Below, one piece after another: positions 16,013 through 25,519 of a stretch of 64,000 nt of DNA. Position 1 is the stretch's first letter; each line of letters begins with the position of its first letter. The position numbers and the translations under genes are program-made. The notes below the pieces were generated by a model that did no database searches, was not told the origin of the DNA, and saw only the letters and a list, made by a program, of their open reading frames with translations. This DNA comes from Collimonas fungivorans Ter331 (GTDB taxonomy: Bacteria > Pseudomonadota > Gammaproteobacteria > Burkholderiales > Burkholderiaceae_D): NCBI RefSeq assembly GCF_000221045.1, contig NC_015856.1, positions 3,678,542-3,742,541 of the forward strand. The letters are read 5' to 3'.

Positions 16013-16792
16013 ATGCAATTAATCCTTTTTGAGATGCCAGCCATGTTCCATTATGACCTGCCACGCTTGTCCGCCATCCTGCTCACCTTCTTTATCGCCG
16101 GCACGGTGAAGGGCGTGACCGGCATGGGATTGCCGACCATCGCAATGGGGCTGCTGGGAATCACCATGCCGCCGGTAGCTGCGGCCACGCTCCTGATCCT
16201 GCCCTCGTTCGTCACCAATCTCTGGCAACTGCTGGCCGGTCCGGGATTCCTGGCGCTGGCCAGGCGGCTCTGGACCATGATGGCCGGCATCGCCGTCGGC
16301 ACCATTGCCGGCGCCTGGCTGATGACCAATGACAGCGGCGGCTGGACTGCAATAGCGCTAGGGGTGGTGCTGGTGGTTTACGCGCTGTTCGGATTGGCGG
16401 CGCGCCAGCTGTCTGTGCCGACACGGGCAGAGCGGCCGGCATCGCCGCTGGTCGGCCTTGTGACCGGACTGATTACCGGCGGCACCGGCGTGTTCGTGAT
16501 TCCGGCCGTGCCCTATATCCAGGCGTTGGGGCTGGACAAGGAGGACCTGGTGCAGGCACTGGGACTGTCGTTCACCGTGTCAACCATCGCACTGGCCATC
16601 GGCCTGCAGCGGCAAGGCGCTTTCGAGCTGGGCGATATTGGCACATCCAGCCTTGCGGTGCTGCCTGCATTGCTGGGAATGTGGCTGGGCCAGCATGTCC
16701 GGCGGCGTGTCAGCCCGGCTACTTTCCGGCGCTGGTTTTTCATCTGCCTGATCGTGCTCGGCCTGCAGCTGGTATTGCGTCCGATTATCTAG
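16013..16792 (+). CDS. TauE/SafE-family membrane permease
   Basis: About 260 residues with 7-8 predicted spans. The family marker FFIAGTVKGVTGMGLPTIAMGLLG follows the first helix, and a repeat of the half-motif, GLVTGLITGGTGVFVIPAVPYIQALGL, appears mid-protein. Members move sulfite, sulfonates or other small organic anions. Starts at 16013 (GAGAAAA in front), 16034 and 16043 are all possible. Its position divergent from a LysR gene suggests substrate-induced expression. The substrate is unknown. Confidence 0.85.
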   Translation: MQLILFEMPAMFHYDLPRLSAILLTFFIAGTVKGVTGMGLPTIAMGLLGITMPPVAAATLLILPSFVTNLWQLLAGPGFLALARRLWTMMAGIAVGTIAGAWLMTNDSGGWTAIALGVVLVVYALFGLAARQLSVPTRAERPASPLVGLVTGLITGGTGVFVIPAVPYIQALGLDKEDLVQALGLSFTVSTIALAIGLQRQGAFELGDIGTSSLAVLPALLGMWLGQHVRRRVSPATFRRWFFICLIVLGLQLVLRPII

Positions 16793-16913
16793 ATTGCGCA
16801 GAAAACCATGCTCGCCGCCCTGCTTCAAACCATAGCCACGCTCGGCATACTGGCAAGTATCGCCGCGCAGCTTGTCTTCTTACGGCACGGCGCAAGCTAG
16901 TCCCGATCGCGCC

Positions 16914-17126
16914 CTATCCCATGCCGCGCCCGCCGTCCTTGGCAGTCGCCATTTCGAACAGGTCGAATACATCGCCGTAGAGGAAGGATTTTTTTACCGG
17001 CTGGCCGTATTCGGCAGGATTTTCGAAAGTCAGGATTTTTTGTTCGCAGTCATGCTTGGTCCTGGCAATCACGGCGTCGGTCTTGTCGCCGTCCAGATGC
17101 ACGGCTACCCAGTAAGTCAGCTTCAT
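16914..17126 (-). CDS. Conserved small hypothetical protein (70 aa)
   Basis: MKLTYWVAVHLDGDKTDAVI and then KSFLYGDVFDLFEMA, starting at an ATG with GGGAG seven bases upstream. It is a compact soluble alpha/beta-like protein. I recognise it only as a stand-alone conserved small protein without assigned function. The convergent TauE gene ends about 120 bp away. Confidence 0.65.
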   Translation of the reverse strand: MKLTYWVAVHLDGDKTDAVIARTKHDCEQKILTFENPAEYGQPVKKSFLYGDVFDLFEMATAKDGGRGMG

Positions 17127-17210
17127 CTTTTCTCCCTGCTTCGATTCGGATTGATTGCGTCTTACAGTGCCATATTTTTCGGGATTTGTCTCGGGAGCCG
17201 GAACGAAAAA

Positions 17211-17239
17211 GAGGAATCTCCCCGATGGGAAGATTCCTC
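17211..17239 (-). terminator. Terminator of the 64-aa protein gene
   Basis: A hairpin, GAGGAATCTCCCC against GGGAAGATTCCTC. On the minus strand it is followed by TTTTTCG. It lies about 20 bp past the stop at 17261. Confidence 0.7.
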
Positions 17240-17260
17240 TCCTGGACTAACCCGCTGCTT

Positions 17261-17455
17261 TTAAGCAGGCTGCTGAGGGTCATCGCCCTCCTTGCTTTCG
17301 GCTTCTTTATTTTCCAGATGTTCGGTCACCGCTTCCACGCCCTTGTAACCGGCAATGGCGGCAATGCCTTCGGTCAGGATGGAGGCATTCGGATCCAGCT
17401 TTTTCACACCCTCGACCGCCACTACCGCACCAATGACTTCTTCCAGGATACCCAT
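17261..17455 (-). CDS. Small hypothetical protein (64 aa)
   Basis: MGILEEVIGAVVAVEGVKKL with a strongly acidic Gln-Pro-Ala tail. The start at 17455 is chosen because GAGGAACAAATC precedes it; a longer frame to 17482 lacks a good site. The N-terminal part is a mildly hydrophobic amphipathic segment (IAAIAGYKGVEAVTEHLE). It is a lone gene with its own terminator. The family is unknown to me. Confidence 0.6.
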   Translation of the reverse strand: MGILEEVIGAVVAVEGVKKLDPNASILTEGIAAIAGYKGVEAVTEHLENKEAESKEGDDPQQPA

Positions 17456-17501
17456 GATTTGTTCCTCAAAATATTTGCACAAAAACCGACGGCTGAAAAC
17501 G

Positions 17502-17530
17502 CAAGAGACAGGATCATCCTGTCTCTCGCG
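17502..17530 (-). terminator. Terminator of Ala/Lys-rich protein copy 2
   Basis: GCAAGAGACAGGAT against ATCCTGTCTCTCGC, one mismatch, 17 bp past the stop. The stem core GAGACAGG is the same as in the terminator of copy 1, so the duplicated unit includes the terminator. Confidence 0.65.
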
Positions 17531-17546
17531 ATGGACGCTGCCTTGA

Positions 17547-17861
17547 TTACTTAGGCGCGGCTTCCTTGACGTCTGCCTTGGCTGCAGCTGCTGGTTCCGC
17601 TTTCACCTTGCTGGTGGCTTTGAACGGTGTGTGATGCGTTTTTGCTTTCGTGCCCTTGACCGCGGTTTCGGTGCTTGCTGCGGCTTTGGTTTCAACCTTC
17701 GGCGCTTTCACATCTGCCTTCACGTCTGCTTTGGCAGCCGGGGTGGTTGCGCTTGCGGCTACCGAAGCAGCAGGCGCTGCCGGAGCAGCTGGCGCGGCAG
17801 CCTGGGCGAAAACAGAAGTAGCGAACAAGCCAGCGATCAGAGTTGCGAGTAATTTGTTCAT
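17547..17861 (-). CDS. Exported Ala/Lys-rich low-complexity protein, copy 2
   Basis: 104 residues. The signal peptide is identical to that of the gene at 11781-12104 (MNKLLATLIAGLFATSVFAQ). An Ala-Pro run, KADVKADVKAPKVETKAAA, the HHTPFKATSKVKAE patch and the KADVKEAAPK end follow. The upstream leader (GTGCACCTTTACGTTA on the plus strand, before the start) is also nearly the same as that of copy 1, so the pair arose by duplication of a whole transcription unit followed by drift of the repeats. The function is unknown. Confidence 0.75.
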   Translation of the reverse strand: MNKLLATLIAGLFATSVFAQAAAPAAPAAPAASVAASATTPAAKADVKADVKAPKVETKAAASTETAVKGTKAKTHHTPFKATSKVKAEPAAAAKADVKEAAPK

Positions 17862-17981
17862 GTGTGCACCTTTACGTTATCTTGATTACCTCAGGAAAAT
17901 CCCGAGGGCTTGAGCAGATAACGAGGGCGTTGCGGGAACTGTTGACCGTCCTTACAAACGATTACAATTCGACACATAGGC

Positions 17982-18623
17982 TCAAGACGTCTGGCGACGC
18001 AATGCCAACAGCAGCGAGCCGAATGAAATGAAGGCTGCCCCCACCACGCGGTTAGTCCATTTGGCGAACTGCGGCCGCACCAGCAAGTGCCGGGCGCGGG
18101 ATGCTACTACCGCGTAACTGAGGTGGGTGCCATACGACAAGCTCATGAAGATGGCCATGAGCACCAGGAACTGCGGCAGCAAGGCTGCCTGGGGATCGAT
18201 GAACTGCGGAAACAGCGCCGTGAAAAACAAGACCGCCTTGGGGTTGGTGGCCGCTGTCAGGAAGGCTTCGCCATACAGCTTGCGCGGACGCGGAGCAATC
18301 CCGGCCTGCCCTGCTTCCGATTCATAAGCGAGTCCGTTCGAGCCGGCGAACAAATGCCGGATGCCGATATAAAACAAGTAAAGTGCGCCGCAAATCTTGA
18401 CTGCCATGAACAGCATGGCGGACGACTTGAGCAGCACGCCCAGGCCAAGGATAGCCGCGGTCGACAGGCAGAACACGCCGGAAATATTGCCCAGGCCTGA
18501 CCACATCACCGAGCGCGGCCCATAGGTAGCGCCGTTGCGCAGCGACAGCAGGATCGACGGCCCAGGGCTGAGGATGGACAGCGCCGCGAAGGCGGTATAG
18601 GTGAGGATAGTTTGCGTATGCAT
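17982..18623 (-). CDS. LysE/RhtB-family amino acid exporter
   Basis: 213 residues with about six spans. The family signature is ALSILSPGPSILLSLRNGATYGPRSVMWSGLG (P-G-P after helix 1) and TNPKAVLFFTALFPQFIDP in the second half. It exports neutral or basic amino acids or homoserine lactone-like compounds. The ATG at 18623 gives a normal family length. Longer minus frames reach upstream into xylH and are not used. Confidence 0.88.
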   Translation of the reverse strand: MHTQTILTYTAFAALSILSPGPSILLSLRNGATYGPRSVMWSGLGNISGVFCLSTAAILGLGVLLKSSAMLFMAVKICGALYLFYIGIRHLFAGSNGLAYESEAGQAGIAPRPRKLYGEAFLTAATNPKAVLFFTALFPQFIDPQAALLPQFLVLMAIFMSLSYGTHLSYAVVASRARHLLVRPQFAKWTNRVVGAAFISFGSLLLALRRQTS

Positions 18624-18704
18624 CGCGCGCCGGAGCCTTTCAAGCGATTGTTGTACCCCGGCCTTGAGCCAGGATCTGTCTAGACACAGGCCAAGTATAC
18701 GCGG

Positions 18705-18746
18705 AATGGCGGCCACCGTGTTTCCATGGACCAACCGGCCGCCATT
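18705..18746 (-). terminator. Possible terminator/stem-loop after xylH
   Basis: AATGGCGGCC and GGCCGCCATT, 10 bp with a 22-nt loop, lie nine bases past the xylH stop. There is no T-tract, so its role as a terminator is uncertain. Confidence 0.35.
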
Positions 18747-18754
18747 GCCGCGCC

Positions 18755-19894
18755 TTACCGCCCCGAACGCGTACTGACATCGACCCACACCGCCAGCATC
18801 AGGATGCTGCCCTTGACGATCATCTGCCAGTAGGTGTCGACATCCAGCATCGACATGCCGTTGTCCAGGCTGGCCATCACCAGCGCGCCGATCAGCGCGC
18901 CGTATACCGTGCCCGAACCGCCGCGCATGGACGTGCCGCCGATGAAGCAGGCGGCAATCGCATCCAGCTCGCCCATGTTGCCGGCCGAAGGTGAACCTGC
19001 CGCCAGGCGCGCAGTGTTGACCAGGCCGGCCAGCGCGCACATCACGCCCATGATGCCGAAGATCCACAGCTTCACCGCCTGCACGTTGACGCCCGACAAA
19101 CGGGTCGCCTCCATGTTGCTGCCGACCGAATAGATGCGGCGGCCGAACACGGTCTGGGTGGTGACGTAGCTGAACAGGCCCAGCAAGGCCAGCAACAGCA
19201 GCACCGGCACAGGGATCCCGTCATAAGTGTTGAGGGTGGAGACAAACGCCAGCAGCACCAGGCCGATCAGCAGCACACGCACTCCGTCGCGCCACAGCGG
19301 CGGCACCGGCAGCGCGTGCTGCATGCGGTTGCGGCGCTGGCGCCAGGTCAGCGCCAAGGTCAGGATAAACAAGCCGACGCCGAGCACGATGCCGAGCTGC
19401 GGCGTCAGGTAACCCTGTCCCAGGTACACCAGATCGCTCGAGACCGGGGCGATGGTCAGCCCGCCGGTGACGCCCAGCAGGATTCCGCGGAACGCCAGCA
19501 TGCCGCCGAGGCCGACGATGAACGAGGGAATCCGCATGTACGCGGTCAGGTAACCGTTGAACAGACCCAGCGCCAACCCCAGCAGCAGCACCAGGCACAG
19601 GTTGAGCGGCAGCGGCAGATGATGGGTGACGTTGAGCACGGCGGCGACCCCGCCCAGCAAGCCGAGCATGGAGCCGACCGAGAGATCGATTTCGCCGCCG
19701 ATAATCACCAGCACCATGCCGCAGGCGAGGATGCCGGTGATCGACATCTGGCGCAGCAGGTTGGACAGGTTGCGCGGCGTGACGAAACCGCCTTCGGTTT
19801 TCCAGCTGAAGAATGCCCAGATGATGGCGATCGCTATCAGCAAGGCCATGATCTTGTATTGCCGGAACAGTTGCTTGATGTTGATAGTACTCAT
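18755..19894 (-). CDS. xylH: Xylose ABC transporter permease XylH
   Basis: 379 residues, the usual length for XylH and longer than RbsC. About ten spans are predicted. Typical stretches are [44 protein letters not shown] and [54 protein letters not shown]. It forms the membrane channel with XylF and XylG. Its start overlaps the xylG stop (ATGA, 19891-19894), so the genes are translationally coupled. Confidence 0.93.
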   Translation of the reverse strand: MSTINIKQLFRQYKIMALLIAIAIIWAFFSWKTEGGFVTPRNLSNLLRQMSITGILACGMVLVIIGGEIDLSVGSMLGLLGGVAAVLNVTHHLPLPLNLCLVLLLGLALGLFNGYLTAYMRIPSFIVGLGGMLAFRGILLGVTGGLTIAPVSSDLVYLGQGYLTPQLGIVLGVGLFILTLALTWRQRRNRMQHALPVPPLWRDGVRVLLIGLVLLAFVSTLNTYDGIPVPVLLLLALLGLFSYVTTQTVFGRRIYSVGSNMEATRLSGVNVQAVKLWIFGIMGVMCALAGLVNTARLAAGSPSAGNMGELDAIAACFIGGTSMRGGSGTVYGALIGALVMASLDNGMSMLDVDTYWQMIVKGSILMLAVWVDVSTRSGR

Positions 19895-21477
19895 ATCAGT
19901 TTCCCGTTATTCCCTGCTGCAGCAGCCGCCAGCTGCTGCGACGCCATGTATTGAGACGACTGGTCGATCGCCGCCGCCAGCACGGTTTCCTGGCTCAGGT
20001 CGCGGTTGATGAAATTGCCGCGCAGCTTGCCTTCGCCGATGACCAGCACGCGGTCGGAAACGCCCAGCACTTCCGCCAGCTCGGACGACACCATGATGAT
20101 CGCCACGCCCTGCCGCGCCAGGTCCGCCATCAGCCGGTAGATCTCGGCCTTGGCGCCGACGTCGACGCCGCGCGTCGGTTCGTCCAGGATCAGGACCTTG
20201 GGCCGCGCCAGCAGCATTTTGGCCAGCACCGCCTTTTGCTGGTTGCCGCCGGACAGGCTGGTGATCGGCAGGAACGGACTGGATGTCTTGAGCTGGAGGC
20301 GGCCTATTTCAGCCTGCACGGTTTTCAGTTCGGCCTCGGCATCGATACGGGTGTTGCGCGAAAAGTTCTTGAGCACCGCCAAGGTGATGTTCTGGCCGAC
20401 GCTCAGATCGGGCACGATGCCGTGCTGCTTGCGGTCTTCCGGCACCATGCACAGCCCGAGCCGGATCGCTTTCAGCGGCGTACTGGTATCGACTTTCACG
20501 CCGTCCAGCCAGACCTCGGCCTGGCTGCGCCCGGGATAAGCGCCGAACAGGGCCGACACCAGCTCCGTGCGGCCGGCGCCGACCAGCCCGGCGATGCCGA
20601 GGATCTCGCCGCGCCGCAAAGAAAAGGAAATATCGTCGACGCGTTTACGCTGCGGATTGTCGGCGTCATGACAGGTCACGTGGCGCGCTTCGAACATCAC
20701 TTCGCCGATCTCGTGCTCCTGGTCCGGATACATGGCGCTGATTTCGCGGCCCACCATCTGCGTGATGATCCGGTCGACATTCATGTCCTGCATCGGCGTG
20801 GTGGCGATATGCTTGCCGTCGCGGATCACGGCCACGGTGTCGCACACGGCCGCCACTTCGTCCAGCTTGTGCGAAATATAGACGCAGGCCACGCCCTTGG
20901 CTTTCAGGTCGCGGATAATGTCCAGCAATACCGCGATCTCGGAGGCCGTCAGCGACGACGACGGTTCGTCCAGGATCAGCAGCTTCGCCTGTTTGTTAAG
21001 CGCCTTGGCAATCTCCACCAGCTGCTGGTGGCCGCCGCCGTAGTTCATCACCGGCAGCGCTACATTGATGTCGGGCATTTTCAGTTCGCGCATCAACTCG
21101 GCGGCGCGCCGGTACATGGCGGGATAGTTCATGCGGCCGCCAGGCAGGGTCAGCTCGTGGCCCATGAAAATGTTTTCTGCTACGGACAGTTCCTGCACCA
21201 GCATCAGTTCCTGATGGATGATGATGATGCCGGCGGCTTCGGTATCGCGCATCGATTGCGACTGCAAGGGTGTTCCCTGCCACAGGATTTCGCCCTGCCA
21301 GCTGCCATGCGGATAAACGCCGGACAGCACTTTCATCAGGGTTGATTTACCGGCGCCGTTTTCGCCGCACAGGCCGAGGCATTCACCGGCCTTGACCTTG
21401 ATGTCGATGCCGTCCAGTGCGCGCACCGCGCCGAATTCCTTGACGATGCCGCGCATTTCCAGCAAATAGTCGGACAT
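19891..21477 (-). CDS. xylG: Xylose ABC transporter ATP-binding protein XylG
   Basis: 528 residues from ATG 21477 ([15 protein letters not shown]). It has two nucleotide-binding halves, as in all sugar importers of this class. The first carries Walker [10 protein letters not shown] (38-46) and Walker [13 protein letters not shown]. The second, more degenerate half has [10 protein letters not shown] and [35 protein letters not shown]. The longer frame to 21618 runs into xylF and is rejected. Confidence 0.95.
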   Translation of the reverse strand: MSDYLLEMRGIVKEFGAVRALDGIDIKVKAGECLGLCGENGAGKSTLMKVLSGVYPHGSWQGEILWQGTPLQSQSMRDTEAAGIIIIHQELMLVQELSVAENIFMGHELTLPGGRMNYPAMYRRAAELMRELKMPDINVALPVMNYGGGHQQLVEIAKALNKQAKLLILDEPSSSLTASEIAVLLDIIRDLKAKGVACVYISHKLDEVAAVCDTVAVIRDGKHIATTPMQDMNVDRIITQMVGREISAMYPDQEHEIGEVMFEARHVTCHDADNPQRKRVDDISFSLRRGEILGIAGLVGAGRTELVSALFGAYPGRSQAEVWLDGVKVDTSTPLKAIRLGLCMVPEDRKQHGIVPDLSVGQNITLAVLKNFSRNTRIDAEAELKTVQAEIGRLQLKTSSPFLPITSLSGGNQQKAVLAKMLLARPKVLILDEPTRGVDVGAKAEIYRLMADLARQGVAIIMVSSELAEVLGVSDRVLVIGEGKLRGNFINRDLSQETVLAAAIDQSSQYMASQQLAAAAAGNNGKLI

Positions 21478-21559
21478 GCTTGCTCCCGCAATTATTGAAG
21501 GGAAAACGGCCACGCGGCGGCACGAATGCCGCCGCGGCCGTTTCAGTTCATGCGGCAGT

Positions 21560-22576
21560 CTACTTGCTGCTGATCTGAGCCTGCGTATAGAAACCGTCAT
21601 CCACCAGCAGCTTGACATTGGCGCTGGTCAGCGGCGTCGGTTTCAGCAGGATCGTATCGACCTTCTTGACGCCGTTTTCATACTGGGAGTTGTAGGCAGG
21701 TTTTTCGTTGCGCGCCAGTTGCACCGACAGCTTGGCCGCTTCCGAGGCAATCAGCTTGAGCGGCTTGTAGACCGTCATGGCCTGGGTGCCGGCGATCACG
21801 CGTTTGACCGCAGCCAGGTCGGCGTCCTGTCCCGAGACCGGCACCTTGCCTGCCATCTTTTGCGAAGCCAGCGCCTGGATCGCGCCGCCGGCGGTGCCGT
21901 CGTTGGAAGCGACGATGGCGTCGATCTTGTTATTGTTGGCGGTCAGGGCATTCTCCACGATCGACAAGGCTTCGGTAGCGCTCCAGTCCTTGACCCACTG
22001 CTGGCCGACGATCTTGATGTCGCCCTTGTCGATGGATGGCTTCAGCACTTTCAGCTGGCCTTCGCGCAGCATCTTGGCGTTGTTGTCGGTAGGCGAGCCT
22101 CCCAGCAGGTAATAATTGCCCTTGGGCTGCGCCTTGAGCACGCCCTCGGCCTGCATCTCGCCGACCTTTTCATTGTCGAAGGAGATATAGGCGTCGATAT
22201 CGGCGTTCAGGATCAGGCGGTCATACGACACTACCTTGATGCCGGCTTTCTTGGCTTCCTTGACGGTGTTGGTCAGCACGGTGGCGTTGAACGGCACGAT
22301 GACGATGACATCGACGCCGCGCGAGATCAGGTTTTCGATCTGGGCAATCTGCCGCTGCTCGCTGGCGTCAGCCGACTGCACAAACACCTTGGCGCCTAGC
22401 TTGTCGGCCGCGGCAACAAAAAAATCGCGGTCCCTGGCCCAGCGCTCGACCCGCAAATCGTCGATCGAAAAACCGATCTTGGGATTCTTGGAATCGGCCA
22501 TGGCGGCTGTGCTGCCCAGTGCAAATACCGCTACCGCCATCACTGCGAATAGGCTCTTCCGTTTGAACTTGTTCAT
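21560..22576 (-). CDS. xylF: D-xylose-binding periplasmic protein XylF
   Basis: 338 residues. The signal peptide is cleaved after about residue 27 ([11 protein letters not shown]). The mature part has the XylF opening [19 protein letters not shown], the ligand-loop [26 protein letters not shown] and [16 protein letters not shown]. It binds xylose in the periplasm and delivers it to XylH. First gene of xylFGH, preceded on the minus strand by xylA. Confidence 0.95.
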   Translation of the reverse strand: MNKFKRKSLFAVMAVAVFALGSTAAMADSKNPKIGFSIDDLRVERWARDRDFFVAAADKLGAKVFVQSADASEQRQIAQIENLISRGVDVIVIVPFNATVLTNTVKEAKKAGIKVVSYDRLILNADIDAYISFDNEKVGEMQAEGVLKAQPKGNYYLLGGSPTDNNAKMLREGQLKVLKPSIDKGDIKIVGQQWVKDWSATEALSIVENALTANNNKIDAIVASNDGTAGGAIQALASQKMAGKVPVSGQDADLAAVKRVIAGTQAMTVYKPLKLIASEAAKLSVQLARNEKPAYNSQYENGVKKVDTILLKPTPLTSANVKLLVDDGFYTQAQISSK

Positions 22577-22635
22577 TGCTGTGTCTCCTGTGATTGGTTT
22601 TGATTTAACTGCTTATAATTTAACCGCACTATTTT

Positions 22636-22706
22636 GTAGGGTGGGCACCTGTGCCCACGCAGTGCTGCGGTACATTCGCGTGAGCACAAATGCGTGCCCA
22701 CCCTAC
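22636..22706. repeat. Dispersed-type inverted repeat between xylF and xylA
   Basis: The 71-bp unit is bounded by GTAGGGTGGGCAC (22636-22648) and its exact complement GTGCCCACCCTAC (22694-22706), with a second internal GTGCCCACGC. This sequence type (GGGTGGGCACGC...GTGCCCACC) recurs between genes in many proteobacteria as a small palindromic repeat. It may act as a stem-loop between xylA and xylF mRNA. Copy number in this genome cannot be seen here. Confidence 0.6.
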
Positions 22707-22721
22707 CTGCCTACAACACTT

Positions 22722-24038
22722 TCAACCGTAGATAGCCCGATTGACCAGGTTCTCCAGCATTTCCTGGCGACCGCTGACCGCCTGCGGATTGATCTGCTTG
22801 GCAAACGCATGCTCGGCGATATCGCTCAGGCTCAGCTTGCCGGCCAGCACGTCCTGCCCGAAAGCGCCATCCCATCCGGCATAACGCTCGGCCTTGAAAT
22901 TCGCCAGCAGATCGTTCTCGATCATGCCGGCGGCGCGTTCCAGCGACAGCGCCAGCACATCCATGGCGCCGACATGGCCGTGGAACAGGTCGACTTCGTC
23001 CAGGCTCTGGCGCCTTACCTTGGAATCGAAGTTGAAGCCGCCGGTGGTGAACCCGCCGGCTTTCAGGATTTCATAAGTGGCCAGCGTCATTTCCTCGACG
23101 CTGTTGGGAAACTGGTCGGTATCCCAGCCGTTCTGCGGATCGCCGCGGTTGGCGTCGACGCTGCCGAGGATGCCGAGCGCGGCGGCGGTGGCGATTTCAT
23201 GATGGAAACTGTGTCCGGCCAGGGTGGCGTGGTTGGCTTCGATGTTCACCTTGATCTCTTGCTCCAGCCCGTATTGCTTGAGGAAGCCGTGCACGGTGGC
23301 GCTGTCGTAGTCGTACTGGTGCTTGGTCGGTTCCTGCGGTTTCGGTTCGATCAGCAATGTGCCCTTGAAGCCGATCTTGTGTTTATGCTCCACCACCAGC
23401 CGCATGAAACGCCCCAGCTGTTCGCGTTCGCGCTTGAGGTCGGTATTGAGCAAGGTCTCATAACCTTCACGCCCGCCCCACAAGACGTAATTGGCGCCGC
23501 CCAGGCGCTGGGTGGCGTTCATGGCGGTGCAGACCTGCGCGGCGGCGTAGGCGAACAGTTCAGGATTCGGATTGCTGGCGGCGCCGGAGGCGAAGCGCGG
23601 ATTACTGAAGCAGTTGGCTGTGCCCCACAGCAGGCGCACCCCGGTCTGTTCCTGCTTGCGCTCCAGTACGTCCAGCATCTGCGCGAAGTTGTTGCGGTAT
23701 TCGGCCAGGCTGTTCCCTTCCGGCGCCACATCGGTATCGTGGAAGGTGTAATAGTCGACGCCCAGCTTGCTGAAGAATTCGAAAGCAGCGTCAGCCTTGT
23801 TATGAGCCATCGCCATGGCGTCGCCGCCTTCCTGCCAGGGACGGCGGAAAGTGCCGGCGCCGAACACATCGGAACCGGGCCAGACAAAAGTGTGCCAGTA
23901 ACAGGCCGCCATGCGCAGGTGTTCACGCATCGGCTTGCCCAGTACCAGCTTGGCGGCGTCGTAATGGCGGAAAGCCAGCGGCGTCTGCGCCTGCTTGCCC
24001 TCGAAGCGGATCGGTGTCACGGATGGGAAATAGCTCAT
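22722..24038 (-). CDS. xylA: Xylose isomerase
   Basis: 438 residues, the class II length. Start [14 protein letters not shown] at 24038, with AGGAGC in front. Catalytic features are [13 protein letters not shown] (the base His with Asp) and TAHLLIEPKP-like [20 protein letters not shown] for metal 1. [38 protein letters not shown] and [11 protein letters not shown] complete the metal sites. It interconverts D-xylose and D-xylulose in the cytosol. No xylB kinase is in the window, so the next step must be encoded elsewhere. Confidence 0.96.
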   Translation of the reverse strand: MSYFPSVTPIRFEGKQAQTPLAFRHYDAAKLVLGKPMREHLRMAACYWHTFVWPGSDVFGAGTFRRPWQEGGDAMAMAHNKADAAFEFFSKLGVDYYTFHDTDVAPEGNSLAEYRNNFAQMLDVLERKQEQTGVRLLWGTANCFSNPRFASGAASNPNPELFAYAAAQVCTAMNATQRLGGANYVLWGGREGYETLLNTDLKREREQLGRFMRLVVEHKHKIGFKGTLLIEPKPQEPTKHQYDYDSATVHGFLKQYGLEQEIKVNIEANHATLAGHSFHHEIATAAALGILGSVDANRGDPQNGWDTDQFPNSVEEMTLATYEILKAGGFTTGGFNFDSKVRRQSLDEVDLFHGHVGAMDVLALSLERAAGMIENDLLANFKAERYAGWDGAFGQDVLAGKLSLSDIAEHAFAKQINPQAVSGRQEMLENLVNRAIYG

Positions 24039-24290
24039 GCTTGCTCCTGTAAGGTGGTGGTGCGGTCTTGGTGTGGGCCATACTAGAGCCGCGCCTGGCG
24101 CTCCACAATTACGAAATCCACCAGATGCACTAGCGATTCTTTCTATTGCAGGTGCACATAACGGCATTTGGCCTGACGCTGGCACCGTGCTTCGTTACAA
24201 TCGAGGGCAACGGGCCGGAACAGGCCAGCGGTAGTAGCAAATTGACAAACGAGTTCACTGAGCTGCGTGACGCTCCTAGGAGACTGCAGG

Positions 24291-25493
24291 ATGACAAGAA
24301 CCGTGCACCGTATCGCACTGCTATTCAACGGCAACAAGATCTTCGACCGCGACATCATCGCCGGCATCGGCGAGTACCTGAGCAGCACACGCGCCTCCTG
24401 GGACTTGTTCCTGGAAGAGGATTTCCGCTGCCGCCTGCAAGGCATTGAGCGCTGGCAGGGCCACGGCATCATTGCCGACTTCGACGACCCGGAAGCCTGC
24501 GCAGCCTTGTCGCGGGTCAGCCTGCCGGTGGTGGCGGTGGGCGGATCGTATGCCGACGCAGCCGACTATCCGGGCGACACGCCGTATGTCGCCACCGACA
24601 ATTTCAAGCTGGTCAAGCTGGCCTACGATCACCTGATCGAAGCCGGCCTGCAGCGCTTTGCCTGTTTCAGCCTGCCGCAGGCCGATGTGAACCGCTGGGC
24701 CCAGGAACGCGAGAAGGCATTTGAAAGCCTGATGCAGCGCGACGGCATGCAAGGTGAAATCTACCGCGGCCTCGGCACCAGCGCGCCTTCCTGGGATACT
24801 GCGGTGGAGCAGCAGATCGCCTGGCTGCAGACGCTGCCCAAGCCGATCGGCATCATCGCCGTCACCGACGCCCGCGCGCGCCAGCTGCTGCAGGCTTGCC
24901 TGTGCGCCGGCATCGCGGTGCCGGAACAAGTAGCGCTGATCGGCATCGACAACGATCCGCTGGCGCGCATCCTGACCCGGGTACCGCTCAGTTCGGTGAT
25001 CCAGGGCACGCGCGAAATGGGCCGCACCGCCGCCCACTTGCTGCATCAGATGCTGCACGGCGGACGCCTGGCCGGCACCCGCATCCTGGTGCCGCCGGCC
25101 GGCATCAACGTGCTGGCGTCGAGCCGCCACGAAGCGCCCAGCCATCCGCATGTGATGCAGGCCATGCACTTCATCCGCCAGTACGCTTGCCAGGGCATCA
25201 AGACCGAACAGGTGGCCGATTATGTCGGCGTCTCGCGCTCTTCGCTGGAGTGGTATTTCCGCCGCGAGCTGGGGCGCAGCGTGCATGACGAGATCCTGCG
25301 CTTCAAGCTGGATGTGGCGAAGGACATGCTGCAGCACAAGGATCAGCGTAGCATTGCCGAGATTGCCGTCAGCTGCGGCTTTACATCGGTGCAGTACATG
25401 CACGCGGTGTTCAAGCGCGAGCTCGGCTGTACCCCGCGCGAGTATCAGGATCGGCTGCCGCAGGCAGAGGCCGGCCCGCTGTCGCTTAATTAA
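24291..25493 (+). CDS. xylR: Xylose operon regulator XylR
   Basis: 400 residues. The N-terminal periplasmic-binding-protein-like domain (HRIALLFNGNKIFDRDIIAGIGEYL ... VALIGIDNDPLARILTRVPLSSV) senses sugar. The C-terminal AraC domain has two HTH motifs (IKTEQVADYVGVSRSSLEWYF and RSIAEIAVSCGFTSVQYMHAVFKRELGCTPREY). This is the E. coli XylR plan, an activator that needs xylose. It is divergent from xylA with 252 bp between starts, the expected site for its operators. The ATG at 24291 has AGGAGACTGCAGG before it. Confidence 0.93.
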   Translation: MTRTVHRIALLFNGNKIFDRDIIAGIGEYLSSTRASWDLFLEEDFRCRLQGIERWQGHGIIADFDDPEACAALSRVSLPVVAVGGSYADAADYPGDTPYVATDNFKLVKLAYDHLIEAGLQRFACFSLPQADVNRWAQEREKAFESLMQRDGMQGEIYRGLGTSAPSWDTAVEQQIAWLQTLPKPIGIIAVTDARARQLLQACLCAGIAVPEQVALIGIDNDPLARILTRVPLSSVIQGTREMGRTAAHLLHQMLHGGRLAGTRILVPPAGINVLASSRHEAPSHPHVMQAMHFIRQYACQGIKTEQVADYVGVSRSSLEWYFRRELGRSVHDEILRFKLDVAKDMLQHKDQRSIAEIAVSCGFTSVQYMHAVFKRELGCTPREYQDRLPQAEAGPLSLN

Positions 25494-25519
25494 AACCGCA
25501 TCAACCGAACCAGACAACG

